64,000 nt of DNA from Actinocatenispora rupis (GTDB lineage Bacteria > Actinomycetota > Actinomycetes > Mycobacteriales > Micromonosporaceae). The DNA is taken from the NCBI RefSeq assembly GCF_016861975.1, contig NZ_BOMB01000019.1:62001-126000 (forward strand), read 5' to 3'. A program made the translations under genes and the position numbers. This document shows, piece after piece, positions 42,421 to 51,517 of this stretch. Below the pieces are notes generated by a model, which made no database searches, was not told where the DNA came from, and saw nothing but the letters and a program-made list of their open reading frames with translations. How positions within the stretch are numbered: position 1 is the first letter of the stretch; each line of letters opens with the position of its first letter.

Positions 42421-42745
42421 CGCGACCCCCGTACCCGGGATGCCCGGACTCGGCGCGGCTAACCGCCCGGCGCTCCTGTCAAGCGATCGGCCGGGCGGCG
42501 GCGGGGTGTCGAGACCGGTGCGGTGCCACTGCCGCCAGGTCAGTGACCTCCCGCCGTTCCCCGCCACGCGGCGCGGGCATCCACTCGTCGACTCCATGCG
42601 GTACCCGCGTGCGGCACGTCGACCGAGAAGTCCGGAACGTACCGGCCCGCGCTCCGCCGGGGGTGATGCCGGATCGGTGGTGGAACATCCGTGCCCGTCG
42701 GCCACCGCGGAGTCGCCGTCGCCGGGCGGCCGACGCGGGCGGCCG
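42421..42745. other. Intergenic region between exporter and response regulator
   Basis: About 325 bases. Frames here are short and lack ribosome-binding sites. It should contain the promoter of the minus-strand MFS gene; no striking palindrome was seen. Confidence 0.45.
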
Positions 42746-43435
42746 TCACGAGTCGTGTACGCGGACCAGCCCGGTCTGGTACGCGATCACGACCAGTTGC
42801 GCGCGGTCGTGCGCGCCGAGCTTCGCCATCGCCCGGCTGACGTGCGTGCGTACGGTGGCGGGGCTGAGGAACAACCCGGAACCGATCTCGTCGTTGCTGT
42901 GCCCCTTCCCGACCAGGGCCAGTACCTGGCGCTCGCGGGCGGTGAGTACCGCGAGCCGGTCCTCGGCGGCCCGGGCGGCCGTACGTTGGGCGGCGAACTG
43001 GCCGATGAGGCGCCGCGTGATCCGTGGGGCGAGCAGCGCGTCGCCCGCGGCGATCACGCGGATGGCGTGCAGGAGTTCGGCCGGTCCGGCGTCTTTGAGC
43101 AGGAAGCCGCTGGCGCCGGCCGCCAACGCGTCGAAGACGTAGCTGTCGGTGTCGTACGTGGTGAGGATGAGGACGCGGACCTGGTCCAGTCCGGGCGTGC
43201 GGACGATGTCGGCGGTGGCCTGGATCCCGTCCAGCTTGGGCATCCGAACGTCCATCAGGACGACGTCGGGGCGGTGGGCGCGAGCGTGTTCGACCGCTTC
43301 GGCGCCGGTCGTGGCCTCGGCCACCACGACGATGTCGTCCTCGAGGTCCAGCAGGACCCTGAACCCCGATCGTACGAGCCGCTCGTCGTCGGCGAGCAGC
43401 ACCCTGATCGGCGCCGCGGTGCCGGCCGCGGTCAC
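42746..43435 (-). CDS. NarL/FixJ-family response regulator (229 aa)
   Basis: A two-domain regulator. The receiver has IRVLLADDERLVRSGFRVLL (acidic pocket), the phosphorylated Asp in DVVLMDVRMPKLDG near residue 65 and LKDAG with the conserved Lys. The C-terminal LuxR-type HTH is LTARERQVLALVGKGHSNDE to TVRTHVSRAMAKLGAHDRAQ. The GTG start overlaps the kinase stop (GTGA). It responds to the histidine kinase upstream. Its targets are unknown; the nearby MFS and P450 cluster are only neighbours. Confidence 0.93.
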   Translation of the reverse strand: MTAAGTAAPIRVLLADDERLVRSGFRVLLDLEDDIVVVAEATTGAEAVEHARAHRPDVVLMDVRMPKLDGIQATADIVRTPGLDQVRVLILTTYDTDSYVFDALAAGASGFLLKDAGPAELLHAIRVIAAGDALLAPRITRRLIGQFAAQRTAARAAEDRLAVLTARERQVLALVGKGHSNDEIGSGLFLSPATVRTHVSRAMAKLGAHDRAQLVVIAYQTGLVRVHDS

Positions 43436-44661
43436 GGGCGTGATCCGGTGGGTGCCAGGGGGAGCCGCGCGGTGACTTCGAACCCGCCGCCCGGCAGCGG
43501 CCCGGCGTCGAGGTCTCCGCCCAGCAGTTGGCAGCGCTCCCGCATCCCGACGATTCCCCGACCGGACGGGCGGTCGCCGTCGGTACCGGCGGGTGGGCGC
43601 GGGTCGGCGGCGTCCCGGCGCCCAGCGTCGGTCACGCGCAACTCCAGCGCGTCGGTCCCGGGGCACAGCGCCACCGTCACCCGGGTCGGGCCGACGTGGC
43701 GGATCACGTTGGTGATCGACTCCTGCACGATGCGGTACGCGGCGCTGCCGACGGCGCTCGGCAGCGGTACCGTCGGCGAGCCCTGCGCAACGGTGATGTC
43801 GAGGCCGGCCTCCCGTGCCTTGGCCGTGAGTTCGTCGATCTGCCCCAGCCCCGGGTACGGTCCGCGCCCGCCGTCGCGCCCGGTGCCGTCGTCGCGGAGT
43901 ACCCCGAGGACGGCCCGCATCTCCTGCAGCGCACGGGAACTGGTCTGCTCGATCGTCCGCAGGGCTTCGCGCGCCTGCTCCGGTCTCCGGTCCAGCACGT
44001 GCGCGGTCACCCCGGACTGGACGTTGATGATCGCGATGGCGTGCGCGACGGTGTCGTGGACCTCGCGTGCGATCCGGAGCCGTTCGGCGTCGACCCGGGC
44101 CCGCGCCTCCTCCTCGCGCGTACGTTCCGCCAGCGCGGCACGCCGCTGGGCGTCGGCCGCGATGACCCGCCTGGACCGTACGGACTCGCCGAGGGCCACG
44201 CTCATCACCGACGCGCCGATCCGGAAGAACACCCAGCCGATGGCGGCGCGCGGCTCGATGTCCGCCGCCGCGGCCATCCACACGGCCGTGAGTACGGTGA
44301 TGCCCACGGCGGCGACGACCAGCGACCGGCGCCCGTCACCGTACGCGGCGAGCGTGTACAGGGCGACGAAGAGTCCGAGCCAACCGGGGCCGTCCGGGAA
44401 GCCCGCGCCGTAGTACGCGACGCTGGCGAGCGCGGTGACGGCGAACACGCCGACCGGCCACCGGCGGCGGACCGCGACGGCCAGGCCGCTCACGACCAGC
44501 AGCACGAATCCCAGGTGCCCGACGTCGGTGAGGGGCCGCGCCGTCGCCTCCCCGGCGTTGCGTACCACGGTGCCCTGGACCTGCATCACGACGACGAACA
44601 GCGCGAGCGACGTGTCCTTGGCCAGCGCGGGGAGGCGCGACCACGCGGCCCGGGGATCCAT
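43432..44661 (-). CDS. Two-component sensor histidine kinase, NarL-partner type (409 aa)
   Basis: A membrane sensor with four to five N-terminal helices (residues 15-155). The HisKA_3 dimerisation motif is IAREVHDTVAHAIAIINVQ, whose His near residue 205 is the phospho-acceptor, followed by RALQEMRAVLGVLRDDGT. The HATPase domain has YRIVQESITNVIRHVGPT (N box) and GRGIVGMRERCQLLGGDL (G box). There is no extracellular sensing domain of note, so it may sense membrane state. It is coupled to the response regulator downstream. Confidence 0.93.
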   Translation of the reverse strand: MDPRAAWSRLPALAKDTSLALFVVVMQVQGTVVRNAGEATARPLTDVGHLGFVLLVVSGLAVAVRRRWPVGVFAVTALASVAYYGAGFPDGPGWLGLFVALYTLAAYGDGRRSLVVAAVGITVLTAVWMAAAADIEPRAAIGWVFFRIGASVMSVALGESVRSRRVIAADAQRRAALAERTREEEARARVDAERLRIAREVHDTVAHAIAIINVQSGVTAHVLDRRPEQAREALRTIEQTSSRALQEMRAVLGVLRDDGTGRDGGRGPYPGLGQIDELTAKAREAGLDITVAQGSPTVPLPSAVGSAAYRIVQESITNVIRHVGPTRVTVALCPGTDALELRVTDAGRRDAADPRPPAGTDGDRPSGRGIVGMRERCQLLGGDLDAGPLPGGGFEVTARLPLAPTGSRP

Positions 44662-44824
44662 GCCACGATCCTACGGTCCGCGCCGCGGGCGGCTCTGCGT
44701 CCAGCCGCGCGACCAGCTACGACAACGACCGTAGCCGGACGGTACGCGCCTACGCGAGACACCGTACGTGGTGCCGTCGGCTGCCGGACGCCGATACCAC
44801 CCCGGCAGGGCGACGATCGCCGGT

Positions 44825-45586
44825 ATGGATCTCGTGCTGAACGCCCGGCGCCACGCCGCCGCGATACCGACCCGTGCGTTGTTGGTGTGCGGCGTCGCGG
44901 CGGGCCCGATCTACTTCGCGGTCACCTCGGCCCAGGCACTGACACGCGACGGGTTCGACCCGTCCCGGCACACCTGGAACGTGCTGACCGCCGGCGACCT
45001 CGGCTGGATCCAGCGGTCGAACCTACTGCTGATGGGAGTACTGACGGTACTGTTCGCCGTCGGCGTACGGCGGGTGCTGGGCGACGGCTGGGGCGGCCGG
45101 TGGGCGTCGCGACTCCTCGTGCTGCACGGGGTGGGCCAGCACATCACCGGCGCGGTGTTCCAGGCCGACCCGCAGCCCGGTTTCCCTCCCGGTACGCCAC
45201 CGGAGACGACCTGGCACGGGATGGTGCACTATGCCGCGCGCTCGGGCGGGTACGCCGTCCTCCTCGCGGCGAGCCTGCTGATCGCGGGATGGTTCGCCAC
45301 CGAGCAACGCCGCCGCGGCCTGGCCTGGTTGGCGCTGGCGGTCGTCCCGCCGCTGGTGGCGGCCGCCTCGCACACCCTCCTCGCCGACAGCGTCCTGCCC
45401 ATGACCGGAGGCGCCGCCGCCGGCAACTCGACGCCCACCGCCGTCTTCATCGTGCTGACACTCGCACCCACCCTGGTATGGCTCACCACGCTCGCCGGGT
45501 ACCTGTACCGCCGGGCCCGCCGCGGCGCTGTCGTCGTCACGAGCGGTGCTGCCCCGACGGCGCGGATCGGCGCGCAGCCGGGATGA
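44825..45586 (+). CDS. DUF998-type membrane protein (253 aa)
   Basis: A six- to seven-helix membrane protein. ATG 44825 is followed by DLVLNARRH and then the first helix LLVCGVAAGPIYFAVTSAQA; the loop DGFDPSRHTWNVLTAGDLGW, the helix LHGVGQHITGAVFQADPQPG and two terminal helices match the DUF998 pattern. Function is not established for the family. It diverges from the histidine kinase gene, leaving about 160 bases for promoters. Confidence 0.8.
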   Translation: MDLVLNARRHAAAIPTRALLVCGVAAGPIYFAVTSAQALTRDGFDPSRHTWNVLTAGDLGWIQRSNLLLMGVLTVLFAVGVRRVLGDGWGGRWASRLLVLHGVGQHITGAVFQADPQPGFPPGTPPETTWHGMVHYAARSGGYAVLLAASLLIAGWFATEQRRRGLAWLALAVVPPLVAAASHTLLADSVLPMTGGAAAGNSTPTAVFIVLTLAPTLVWLTTLAGYLYRRARRGAVVVTSGAAPTARIGAQPG

Positions 45587-45683
45587 CGATGCCCGCGAGA
45601 CCGCATCGCCGGCGGCGAGGCGGTCTCCGATGAGACGCGGGAGATCGCGGCGTGGTCCGGAGACCCGAGCGGTCGCGCGCGCC

Positions 45684-46088
45684 GTGGATGGACGTCGCCC
45701 CGCCGTGCCCTCACCCGTACGCCAGCGCCTCGAACACGCCGGGGGAGAGGACACCGCGCGCCTGGCTCGACGAGATGATGTCCGAGCCGCGCAACGACGT
45801 CCCCGACCTGCCCGCGGCGCTGTCGTTCGCGCCGATGCCCCACCCCGGCCGAACTCGCCGCGATGCTCGGCCGGCGCGGGGCGACCGTCGCCAAGGACCT
45901 CGCCGGCCCCGACGCCGACGTCGCCGCCGGCAAGACCACCCAGTTGCCCGCGGTCGCGCTGCTCGACACGCAGTACCGGATCGCGGTGCTGCGGAGCGAA
46001 CACGCGTGGATGACGGCAACGAGCGCGCGGCTCAGCGCGGGCGAGCTGGCCCGACCTCGTCGCGGGCGGCGACATCCCGGACGGCTGA
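45684..46088 (+). pseudogene. Decayed PadR-family transcriptional regulator
   Basis: Pieces of a PadR regulator are found in successive frames: VDGRRP at 45684, WLDEMMSEPRNDVPDLPAA and LSF from 45762, PAELAAMLGRRGATV followed by LPAVALLDTQYRIAVLRSEH from about 45846, and LVAGGDIPDG ending at the stop 46086-46088. Together they follow the order of the PadR C-terminal dimerisation domain, but require at least three frameshifts. No winged-helix part is recognisable upstream. It is a pseudogene, on the strand opposite to the next gene. Confidence 0.7.
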
Positions 46089-46091
46089 GGC

Positions 46092-46982
46092 TCAGCGGCC
46101 GTTCCGGCGCAGCGTCGCGACCGCCGCGACCGTGGCGAACGCGCGCCACTCCAGCGCCGCGGCCGGCGAGTACGCGGTGAAGTCGACGGTCCAGCCGCCG
46201 TCGGCCTGCTGCCCGCGTTCGAGCCGGTCGAGGTCGGCGGCCACCGCCCGCTCGTCGAGCAGGTCCCGCACCGGGCGGCCCGGCACCGGCGCGTAGTCCA
46301 GCAGGTGCAGCGTCTCGCCCTGGGCACCACCGGCCACCGGCACGGCGCCGTCGCGTGGCACGTACCGGCCGAGGTGGTCGAGCAGGTCCCGCGCCGCCGG
46401 TTCGGTGTCCGCGAGGACGTCGAGCAGCACCAGCGTGAACGACAGCACGTACGCGAAGGGTTCGCCGTCGATCCGCCGGATCGCGTCGAGACAGTACCGG
46501 GTGGCGGTGGCGAGCCACGGATGCTCGCGTACGCCGGCGTCGAAGCGCGCCACCCGGTGCGCCTGCGCCACGACCGCCGCGGTGATCTGCAGCGACGACT
46601 CGGTCGGATCGGCCTGCGCCCAGAACGGCGCGCACGCCGTCGGATCCGCCATCGGCAGCGCGAACGGCAGCCCACCGTCCGGCAGGGTCACCGTGGCCAG
46701 CCAGTCCAGCAGCGGCACCGAGTACGGCGAGGTCACCGGGCCGGCGTCGGCGATCGCCTCCAACGCGTGCTGCGCCCCGCCCGGCTGGGACTCGGGTGCC
46801 CGCAGGTCAGGTTCGAGGCCCCAGCCGAAGCCGCCGTCCGGGTTCCGGTAGCCGCCCAGCGCCGCGACGACCGCCCGGCGTGCGGCGTCGTCACCGGTCG
46901 TCAGCACCGCGAAGCGGTGCCGGTCCAGTACTCGGGCGTGCGCGGCGAGGAACCTCTCCGCGCCGGTCAGGTCGATGCTCAT
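46092..46982 (-). CDS. Prenyltransferase/squalene-oxidase-repeat family protein (296 aa)
   Basis: An alpha-alpha toroid protein with QW-like repeats: GGYRNPDGGFGWGLEPDLRA near residue 43, LDWLATVTLPDGGLPFALP near residue 92, and QQADGGWTVDFTAYSPAAAL near residue 262. No DXDD motif of class II terpene cyclases is visible, so cyclase activity is doubtful; many single-domain actinomycete relatives are uncharacterised. ATG 46982 begins MSIDLTGAERFLAAHARVL. The long repeat array lies upstream of its start. Confidence 0.75.
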   Translation of the reverse strand: MSIDLTGAERFLAAHARVLDRHRFAVLTTGDDAARRAVVAALGGYRNPDGGFGWGLEPDLRAPESQPGGAQHALEAIADAGPVTSPYSVPLLDWLATVTLPDGGLPFALPMADPTACAPFWAQADPTESSLQITAAVVAQAHRVARFDAGVREHPWLATATRYCLDAIRRIDGEPFAYVLSFTLVLLDVLADTEPAARDLLDHLGRYVPRDGAVPVAGGAQGETLHLLDYAPVPGRPVRDLLDERAVAADLDRLERGQQADGGWTVDFTAYSPAAALEWRAFATVAAVATLRRNGR

Positions 46983-47128
46983 GCCCCCATCGTGGCAGCC
47001 GCGCCGCCCGCTCCCTTGAACAAAACGGCCACCTCCCGCGTACTCCCGCGCATCGGTGGCCGAGCCCGCCGCACCGCGGCCATCGGCGTACCCGGTCCGG
47101 CGAGCGCCTCCGCCCGTACGCTGTTGCG

Positions 47129-47416
47129 CCACGGCCGCCGCCCCGTGTGCGGCGGGCCCACGGGCCACAACCCCGTGTGGCAGCGGGCCACGGGCCGCGA
47201 ACGGTGTGGCGGCGGGCCACGGCCGCGACCCCGTGTGATGGTGGGCCACGGTCACAACCCGTGTGGCGGCGGGCCACGGCCACGACCCGTGAGTTGGTGG
47301 ACCACGGGCCACGAACCGGCGCGGCCGGGTCACGACCGCGTACCCGTGCGGCGGCAGGTCACGGCCACCAGCTCGGGTGGCGGCGGGTCACGGCCGCGAC
47401 CCTGCGCGTGGACCGC
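47129..47416. repeat. Ten-copy, ~29-base degenerate tandem repeat with hairpin units
   Basis: Copies begin at 47129, 47158, 47188, 47217, 47246, 47274, 47302, 47330, 47359 and 47388 (periods 28-30). A typical unit starts CACGGGCCACAACCCCGTG, in which CACGGG pairs with CCCGTG to make a small hairpin, and continues TGGCGGCGGGC. Copies differ by several bases, and lengths are not multiples of three, which argues against a protein repeat. It fills the gap between two minus-strand genes, upstream of the terpene-cyclase-fold gene. Its role is unknown. Confidence 0.85.
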
Positions 47417-47487
47417 CCGTCGCGGCGCCGTCCGCTGAGCCTGGTTCACGCGGCCGGACCGGTGTGCCGCGGTGACCGGGCCCCGCG

Positions 47488-48732
47488 TTACGACACGGTG
47501 GCCGCCGCAGGCTCCGATGCGGGCTGGTGGCCGGTGTCGATGCGGCGGCGGACGACGAGTACGAGGGTGGCGGCGCCGGCGAGCAGGACCGCGCCGGCAC
47601 CGAACGTCGCGCCGACGGCGACGTGGTCGACCAGTACGCCCGCGAGGGACGCGCCGATCGCGGCACCGATGTTGTTGGCCGTGTTCACCCAGGTACTCGC
47701 CTCGGTGCGCTGGTGCGCGGGCGCCAGCCGGTCCGCCGCCAGGTACGACACGACGAACAGCGGCGCCACGGCGACACCGGCCGCCGCCAGCACGATGCCG
47801 AGTACGAGGAGGTGTCCGGTGGTGCCGGCGACCGCGACACCGGCGGCCAGCGTGAGCGTGAGGCCGACCAGGTGCGTCGACGTACGCCGGGTGTGCCGCC
47901 GGCGGCCCCACGCGAGACCGCCGAGCACGCTGCCGACGGCGAGCGCCGCCTCGATGTACCCGGCGGCCGCCGGTCGCCCGGCCGCCTGGGCCCGGGCCGC
48001 GACGCAGGTGGTGGCGATGCCGATGCCGGCGGCGGTGACGAGGATGGTGAGGACGACGGGCCGGAAACCCGCCGACCGCAACGGTCCGACGCCCCACCGG
48101 CTGGACGGTCCGGCCGCGACGACCCGGGTCGTACGGACCGGCGGCATCCGGGACATGACCGCGGTGCCGGTCAGCATCAGCGCGGCGGTGAGCAGCAGCG
48201 CGCCCGGCGCCGAGCCGATCCGCAGCACCAGCCCGACGACCAGCGGACCGACGAGGTACAGCGTCTCCTCGCACACCGAGTCCACGCTGTACGCGCGCCC
48301 GGTCTGGTCGGTACCGGCGGTGATGGTGCGCCAGACCGACCGCATGGCCGGCCCGAGCGGTGGAGCGGTGGCACCCGCGACCACGCCGAGCGCCACGTAC
48401 GCCGCGGGCGTGGACACGCCGGCCCAGGCGAGTACGGCGATCAGGGCCAGTGCGCCGGCCGCGGCGCCGGCCAGGACCGGGAGTACGCGGGAGGGGCCGT
48501 GGCGGTCGACGATGCGCGCCTTCATCGGCAGGAGCAGGGACGTGACACCGATGCTCGCGAGTACGGTGCCAGCGGTGGTGAACGAGCGGGTCGCGTGCTG
48601 GACGGTGAACAGGAGGGCGAGGGGGAGCAGACCGTACGACAGACGTCCGACGAGCGCCGCGCCGAAGGTGGCGGCGGCGTACGGGAGCGTCAGGACGGCA
48701 CGGTAGCTCCCAGCACCCGAAGTGCTGGACAC
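47488..48732 (-). CDS. MFS transporter (414 aa)
   Basis: A twelve-helix transporter starting MSSTSGAGSYRAVLTLPYAA. Landmarks are FGAALVGRLSYGLLPLALLF, MKARIVDRHGPSRVLPVLAG (loop 2-3), RAYSVDSVCEETLYLVGPLV and EASTWVNTANNIGAAIGASL in the second half. The pattern fits drug or metabolite exporters of the DHA-like group. It lies between the hairpin repeat array and an FAD monooxygenase on the same strand. Whether the two co-operate is unknown. Confidence 0.85.
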   Translation of the reverse strand: MSSTSGAGSYRAVLTLPYAAATFGAALVGRLSYGLLPLALLFTVQHATRSFTTAGTVLASIGVTSLLLPMKARIVDRHGPSRVLPVLAGAAAGALALIAVLAWAGVSTPAAYVALGVVAGATAPPLGPAMRSVWRTITAGTDQTGRAYSVDSVCEETLYLVGPLVVGLVLRIGSAPGALLLTAALMLTGTAVMSRMPPVRTTRVVAAGPSSRWGVGPLRSAGFRPVVLTILVTAAGIGIATTCVAARAQAAGRPAAAGYIEAALAVGSVLGGLAWGRRRHTRRTSTHLVGLTLTLAAGVAVAGTTGHLLVLGIVLAAAGVAVAPLFVVSYLAADRLAPAHQRTEASTWVNTANNIGAAIGASLAGVLVDHVAVGATFGAGAVLLAGAATLVLVVRRRIDTGHQPASEPAAATVS

Positions 48733-48922
48733 GATGTGCTCCTGGGAAACGGCCGCGAGAGTGCGGCGGGGTCGGGGGCTCGACGGTGCGGGCAGCGTGC
48801 CCGCCCGGAGCTCCTAGGGCCGACCGAGAGTCATGCCGGCACCCTACAACACGGCCATGCACCCGGCGCTCGCCGCCCGCGGGTGGCACGACGGCGCCGG
48901 GCCGTCGCGCCACCCGGCTCGG

Positions 48923-50086
48923 TCAGTCCGCCGGGAGCGGGTCCTGGCCGAGTACGCGGGTGCCGTTGAGCCCGGACCGCCGTACCGCGGCGAAGCCGTA
49001 CTCGACCATGGCCGCCTCGTACCCGGCGATGGCGGTGCGGACGGACCCGTCGTCGGCGGTGCCGAGCGCGGTGGACAGCGCCGCCGCGTCGCGCAGAGCC
49101 GTGTTGGCGCCGGCCCCGGCCGCCGGGCTCATCGCGTGGACCGCGTCGCCGAGCAGCGTCACCCGGCTCGGCCGCCACGGCGCGATCGGTACGCAACTGC
49201 GCAACGTCAACGGGAACACCTCGTCCGGGCGCCAGCGCTCGACCAGCCCCCGGACCCGCGGATGCCACCCCTCGGTACGCTCCAGCACCAGCCGGCGCAG
49301 CGCCGCACCGTCGAGACCGCGCAACCCTGGCAGCGTCTCCCGGCGCGCCCCGTACGACACGGTCACGTAGTCGTCGGTCTCCAGCAGCGTCAGGCCCGGC
49401 GCGAGCCGTGCCGCCGCGTCCGCCGGCGACTCCGGATGGTCCACCGGCCCGATCCCCACGTACCCCCCGTCCGGGCCGGTGACCGGCGTGAACACCGCGT
49501 ACATGGCCGGCAGCAGCAGCTCGCGCGTCGCGTCGTCCAGCGGCACCTTGCCGTACACCTGGACCACGCCGGTGTCCACGATCCGTTGCTGCGGCAGGTA
49601 CTCCCGGCGCACCGCCGAGTGCACGCCGTCCGCGGCGACCAGCACGTCGGCGCCGTCGACGGTGCCGTCCGACAGCCGCACCGACACCCGCTCGCCGTCG
49701 ACCGCGTACCCGTCGACCGCCCGGCCGAACCGCACCACGCCGCCCAGCCCGTACGCCAGGATCTGGCGCAGCGTCAGGCGATTCACCGCCAGATGCCGGC
49801 CGGAGCCGGCCGTCTCCAGCACCGCCAGCTGGCGCAGCCGGTGGTCGAACACCGGCGTGCGCGGCGCCGGCTCGTACGCCGTGGCGCGGAACAACGCGTA
49901 CAGGTGCGCCGGCAGCGTCGCGGCGAGCGCGCGGTCACCGTCCCCGTCCACATGGATCCGGTACCCCTGGCGCCGCGACGACAGCGACGCGTCCCGCTCG
50001 TACACGACGACCTCGACGCCGCGGGCGAGCAGCCCCTGAGCCAGACACAGACCCCCGAGGCCCGCGCCGGCGATGACGACCTTCAT
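48923..50086 (-). CDS. FAD-dependent monooxygenase (387 aa)
   Basis: A group A flavin monooxygenase of the p-hydroxybenzoate-hydroxylase fold. The N-terminal motif is MKVVIAGAGLGGLCLAQGLL; the DG region is VLVAADGVHSAVRREYLP near residue 153; the GD motif is SRVTLLGDAVHAMSPAAGAG near residue 310. GGAGG precedes the ATG at 50086; the TTG further upstream is not needed. Substrate unknown; relatives modify polyketides, tetracyclines or other aromatics. It is the first gene of its strand segment, with the MFS gene 190 bases downstream. Confidence 0.88.
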   Translation of the reverse strand: MKVVIAGAGLGGLCLAQGLLARGVEVVVYERDASLSSRRQGYRIHVDGDGDRALAATLPAHLYALFRATAYEPAPRTPVFDHRLRQLAVLETAGSGRHLAVNRLTLRQILAYGLGGVVRFGRAVDGYAVDGERVSVRLSDGTVDGADVLVAADGVHSAVRREYLPQQRIVDTGVVQVYGKVPLDDATRELLLPAMYAVFTPVTGPDGGYVGIGPVDHPESPADAAARLAPGLTLLETDDYVTVSYGARRETLPGLRGLDGAALRRLVLERTEGWHPRVRGLVERWRPDEVFPLTLRSCVPIAPWRPSRVTLLGDAVHAMSPAAGAGANTALRDAAALSTALGTADDGSVRTAIAGYEAAMVEYGFAAVRRSGLNGTRVLGQDPLPAD

Positions 50087-50503
50087 CCCTTCCTCCAAGC
50101 AAAGAGAGCATGCGAGAAAGGGACGCGACAGGTGACATCCGACGAGAGGATGTGCCGTGCTGGCGCTCGGGCGCTGTCCGGACTAACCGATACCGGACCG
50201 TGGTCTTCGCGCGTCCACCACCGGAAACCTAGCACCCGCCCCGGTACTCCCCGCGCGAGGCAGGTCCGCCGCGCACCCCGTCCCGACGCGGCACGTCGAG
50301 ATGCCGCACGACGGCGATCCCTTGTGTACCAGGCGATCCGCCCCTCGCCACCGGCGTGTCACCACCCGCCGTGCACCGCTGGTGGGTACGTGGCCGGCGC
50401 GTTGCCGCCGCCGGCAGTCCTGGCCCGGACGAGTGCGGTCGATGCCTGCCGCCGCCGGCTGCTTCGTCGCGGACCTGCGTGGTCGTGCGCGGACGGAACC
50501 CGG
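50087..50503. other. Intergenic region, no gene recognised
   Basis: About 415 bases between the FAD monooxygenase start and the nucleotidyltransferase end. The visible frames are arginine/proline-rich shadows. The monooxygenase promoter should lie near its 50087 end. No regulator gene or palindrome was seen. Confidence 0.45.
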
Positions 50504-51517
50504 TCAGCTGCGGGCGCTGTTCCAGTGGTCGGCGAGAGCGGCCAGATCCCGTGGCGGGATCGGAGAGTACGGCGGGATGTCGGAGAGCGGGGGGAGCGCG
50601 GCGGCCAGCCGCTCCGACCACTCCCGCGCGGTGCCGGTCACCCACGGGTGCGCGGCGACGAACTCCGCCCAGTCGACCGGCCAGGACACCAGATCGTCCA
50701 GCGCGATGTCCTCGTCGCCGAAGACGTCGCGCAGCAGCCGGGGCAGTTCGCTGGTACGGCAGCCCTCGGCGAGCAGGACCGCGTCGTACAGGTCCTTGCC
50801 GCGGGCGGCCGGCGCGGGCTCGTCCTCCCCGTCGTCGTACCAGCCGTACGCCCTGGTGTCCCGGTACATCCACAGCACCTTCCACGCCAGCGCCAGCTCC
50901 CGGCTGACGGCGAGCACCACGGCGGGCGGCCCACCGTCGGCCCGCGGTACGAGGGTCGGCACGGGCGTCTCGGGGACGCGCTCGTCGGCGGCGAAGTCGA
51001 GCTGCACGCTGCCGTCCGGCAGGCCCGGCGCCCGCCACGGGATCACCAGCCGCACGCCGACCCCGTCGTACCCGGAGTAGGCCCAGTCGTCGCTGATCTC
51101 GGCCTCGGCCGGGCACAGCACGACCCCGCGGGCGGCGCGCGGGCGCTCGACGAGCAGGTCGAGCAGGTCACCGAAGGGCGCCGCCGGAGCCACGTCGAGC
51201 TCCCGGTCCACGTACCAGCCGGGCTCGTCGTCGCCTGGCTGCTGCTCGATCTCCGGGTACCGCCGGCACAGGTCGGCGAGGCTCCCGTCGGGGTACTCCC
51301 ACCCGTAGGTACGGTCGGCCACCGCCTCGGGATCGTGCGCGGTGCCGATCACCACCCAGTCGAGGTCGGCCGGCGGGCGCGCCGCGGCGCCCAGCCAGGT
51401 CGGCAGCAGCACGCTGCCCCGCAGTACGACGGAGTCGCTCCACCACCGGCCCGCGCAGAGCCCGAGTACGTGGTCCAGTGCCGCGCGGTGCGCCGCCCGC
51501 TGCGCGTCGTCGGTCAC
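50504..51517 (-). CDS. AbiEii/AbiGii-like nucleotidyltransferase (337 aa)
   Basis: A nucleotidyltransferase-fold protein. The Gly-Ser motif is SVVLRGSVLLPTWLG near residue 32 and the metal-binding acids are in RPPADLDWVVIG (Asp-x-Asp) near residue 48, as in AbiEii/MenT-type enzymes; a later strand GSVQLDFAADE holds a third acid. ARGKDLYDAVLLAEG near residue 256 is a family landmark. The GTG start overlaps the stop of the gene upstream (GTGA). Known AbiEii proteins act as toxins with a separate antitoxin; here no AbiEi-type antitoxin is seen. Confidence 0.82.
   Translation of the reverse strand: MTDDAQRAAHRAALDHVLGLCAGRWWSDSVVLRGSVLLPTWLGAAARPPADLDWVVIGTAHDPEAVADRTYGWEYPDGSLADLCRRYPEIEQQPGDDEPGWYVDRELDVAPAAPFGDLLDLLVERPRAARGVVLCPAEAEISDDWAYSGYDGVGVRLVIPWRAPGLPDGSVQLDFAADERVPETPVPTLVPRADGGPPAVVLAVSRELALAWKVLWMYRDTRAYGWYDDGEDEPAPAARGKDLYDAVLLAEGCRTSELPRLLRDVFGDEDIALDDLVSWPVDWAEFVAAHPWVTGTAREWSERLAAALPPLSDIPPYSPIPPRDLAALADHWNSARS

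Noticed and set aside
42597-42670. Another ATG CGG TAC (MRY) start near the exporter
   Set aside because: The frame continues for many codons with basic residues and has no suitable ribosome-binding site or early stop.
47129-47416. Possible CRISPR array with ~29-base repeats
   Set aside because: Units are directly adjacent with no spacers, and all copies differ, which is a degenerate tandem repeat.
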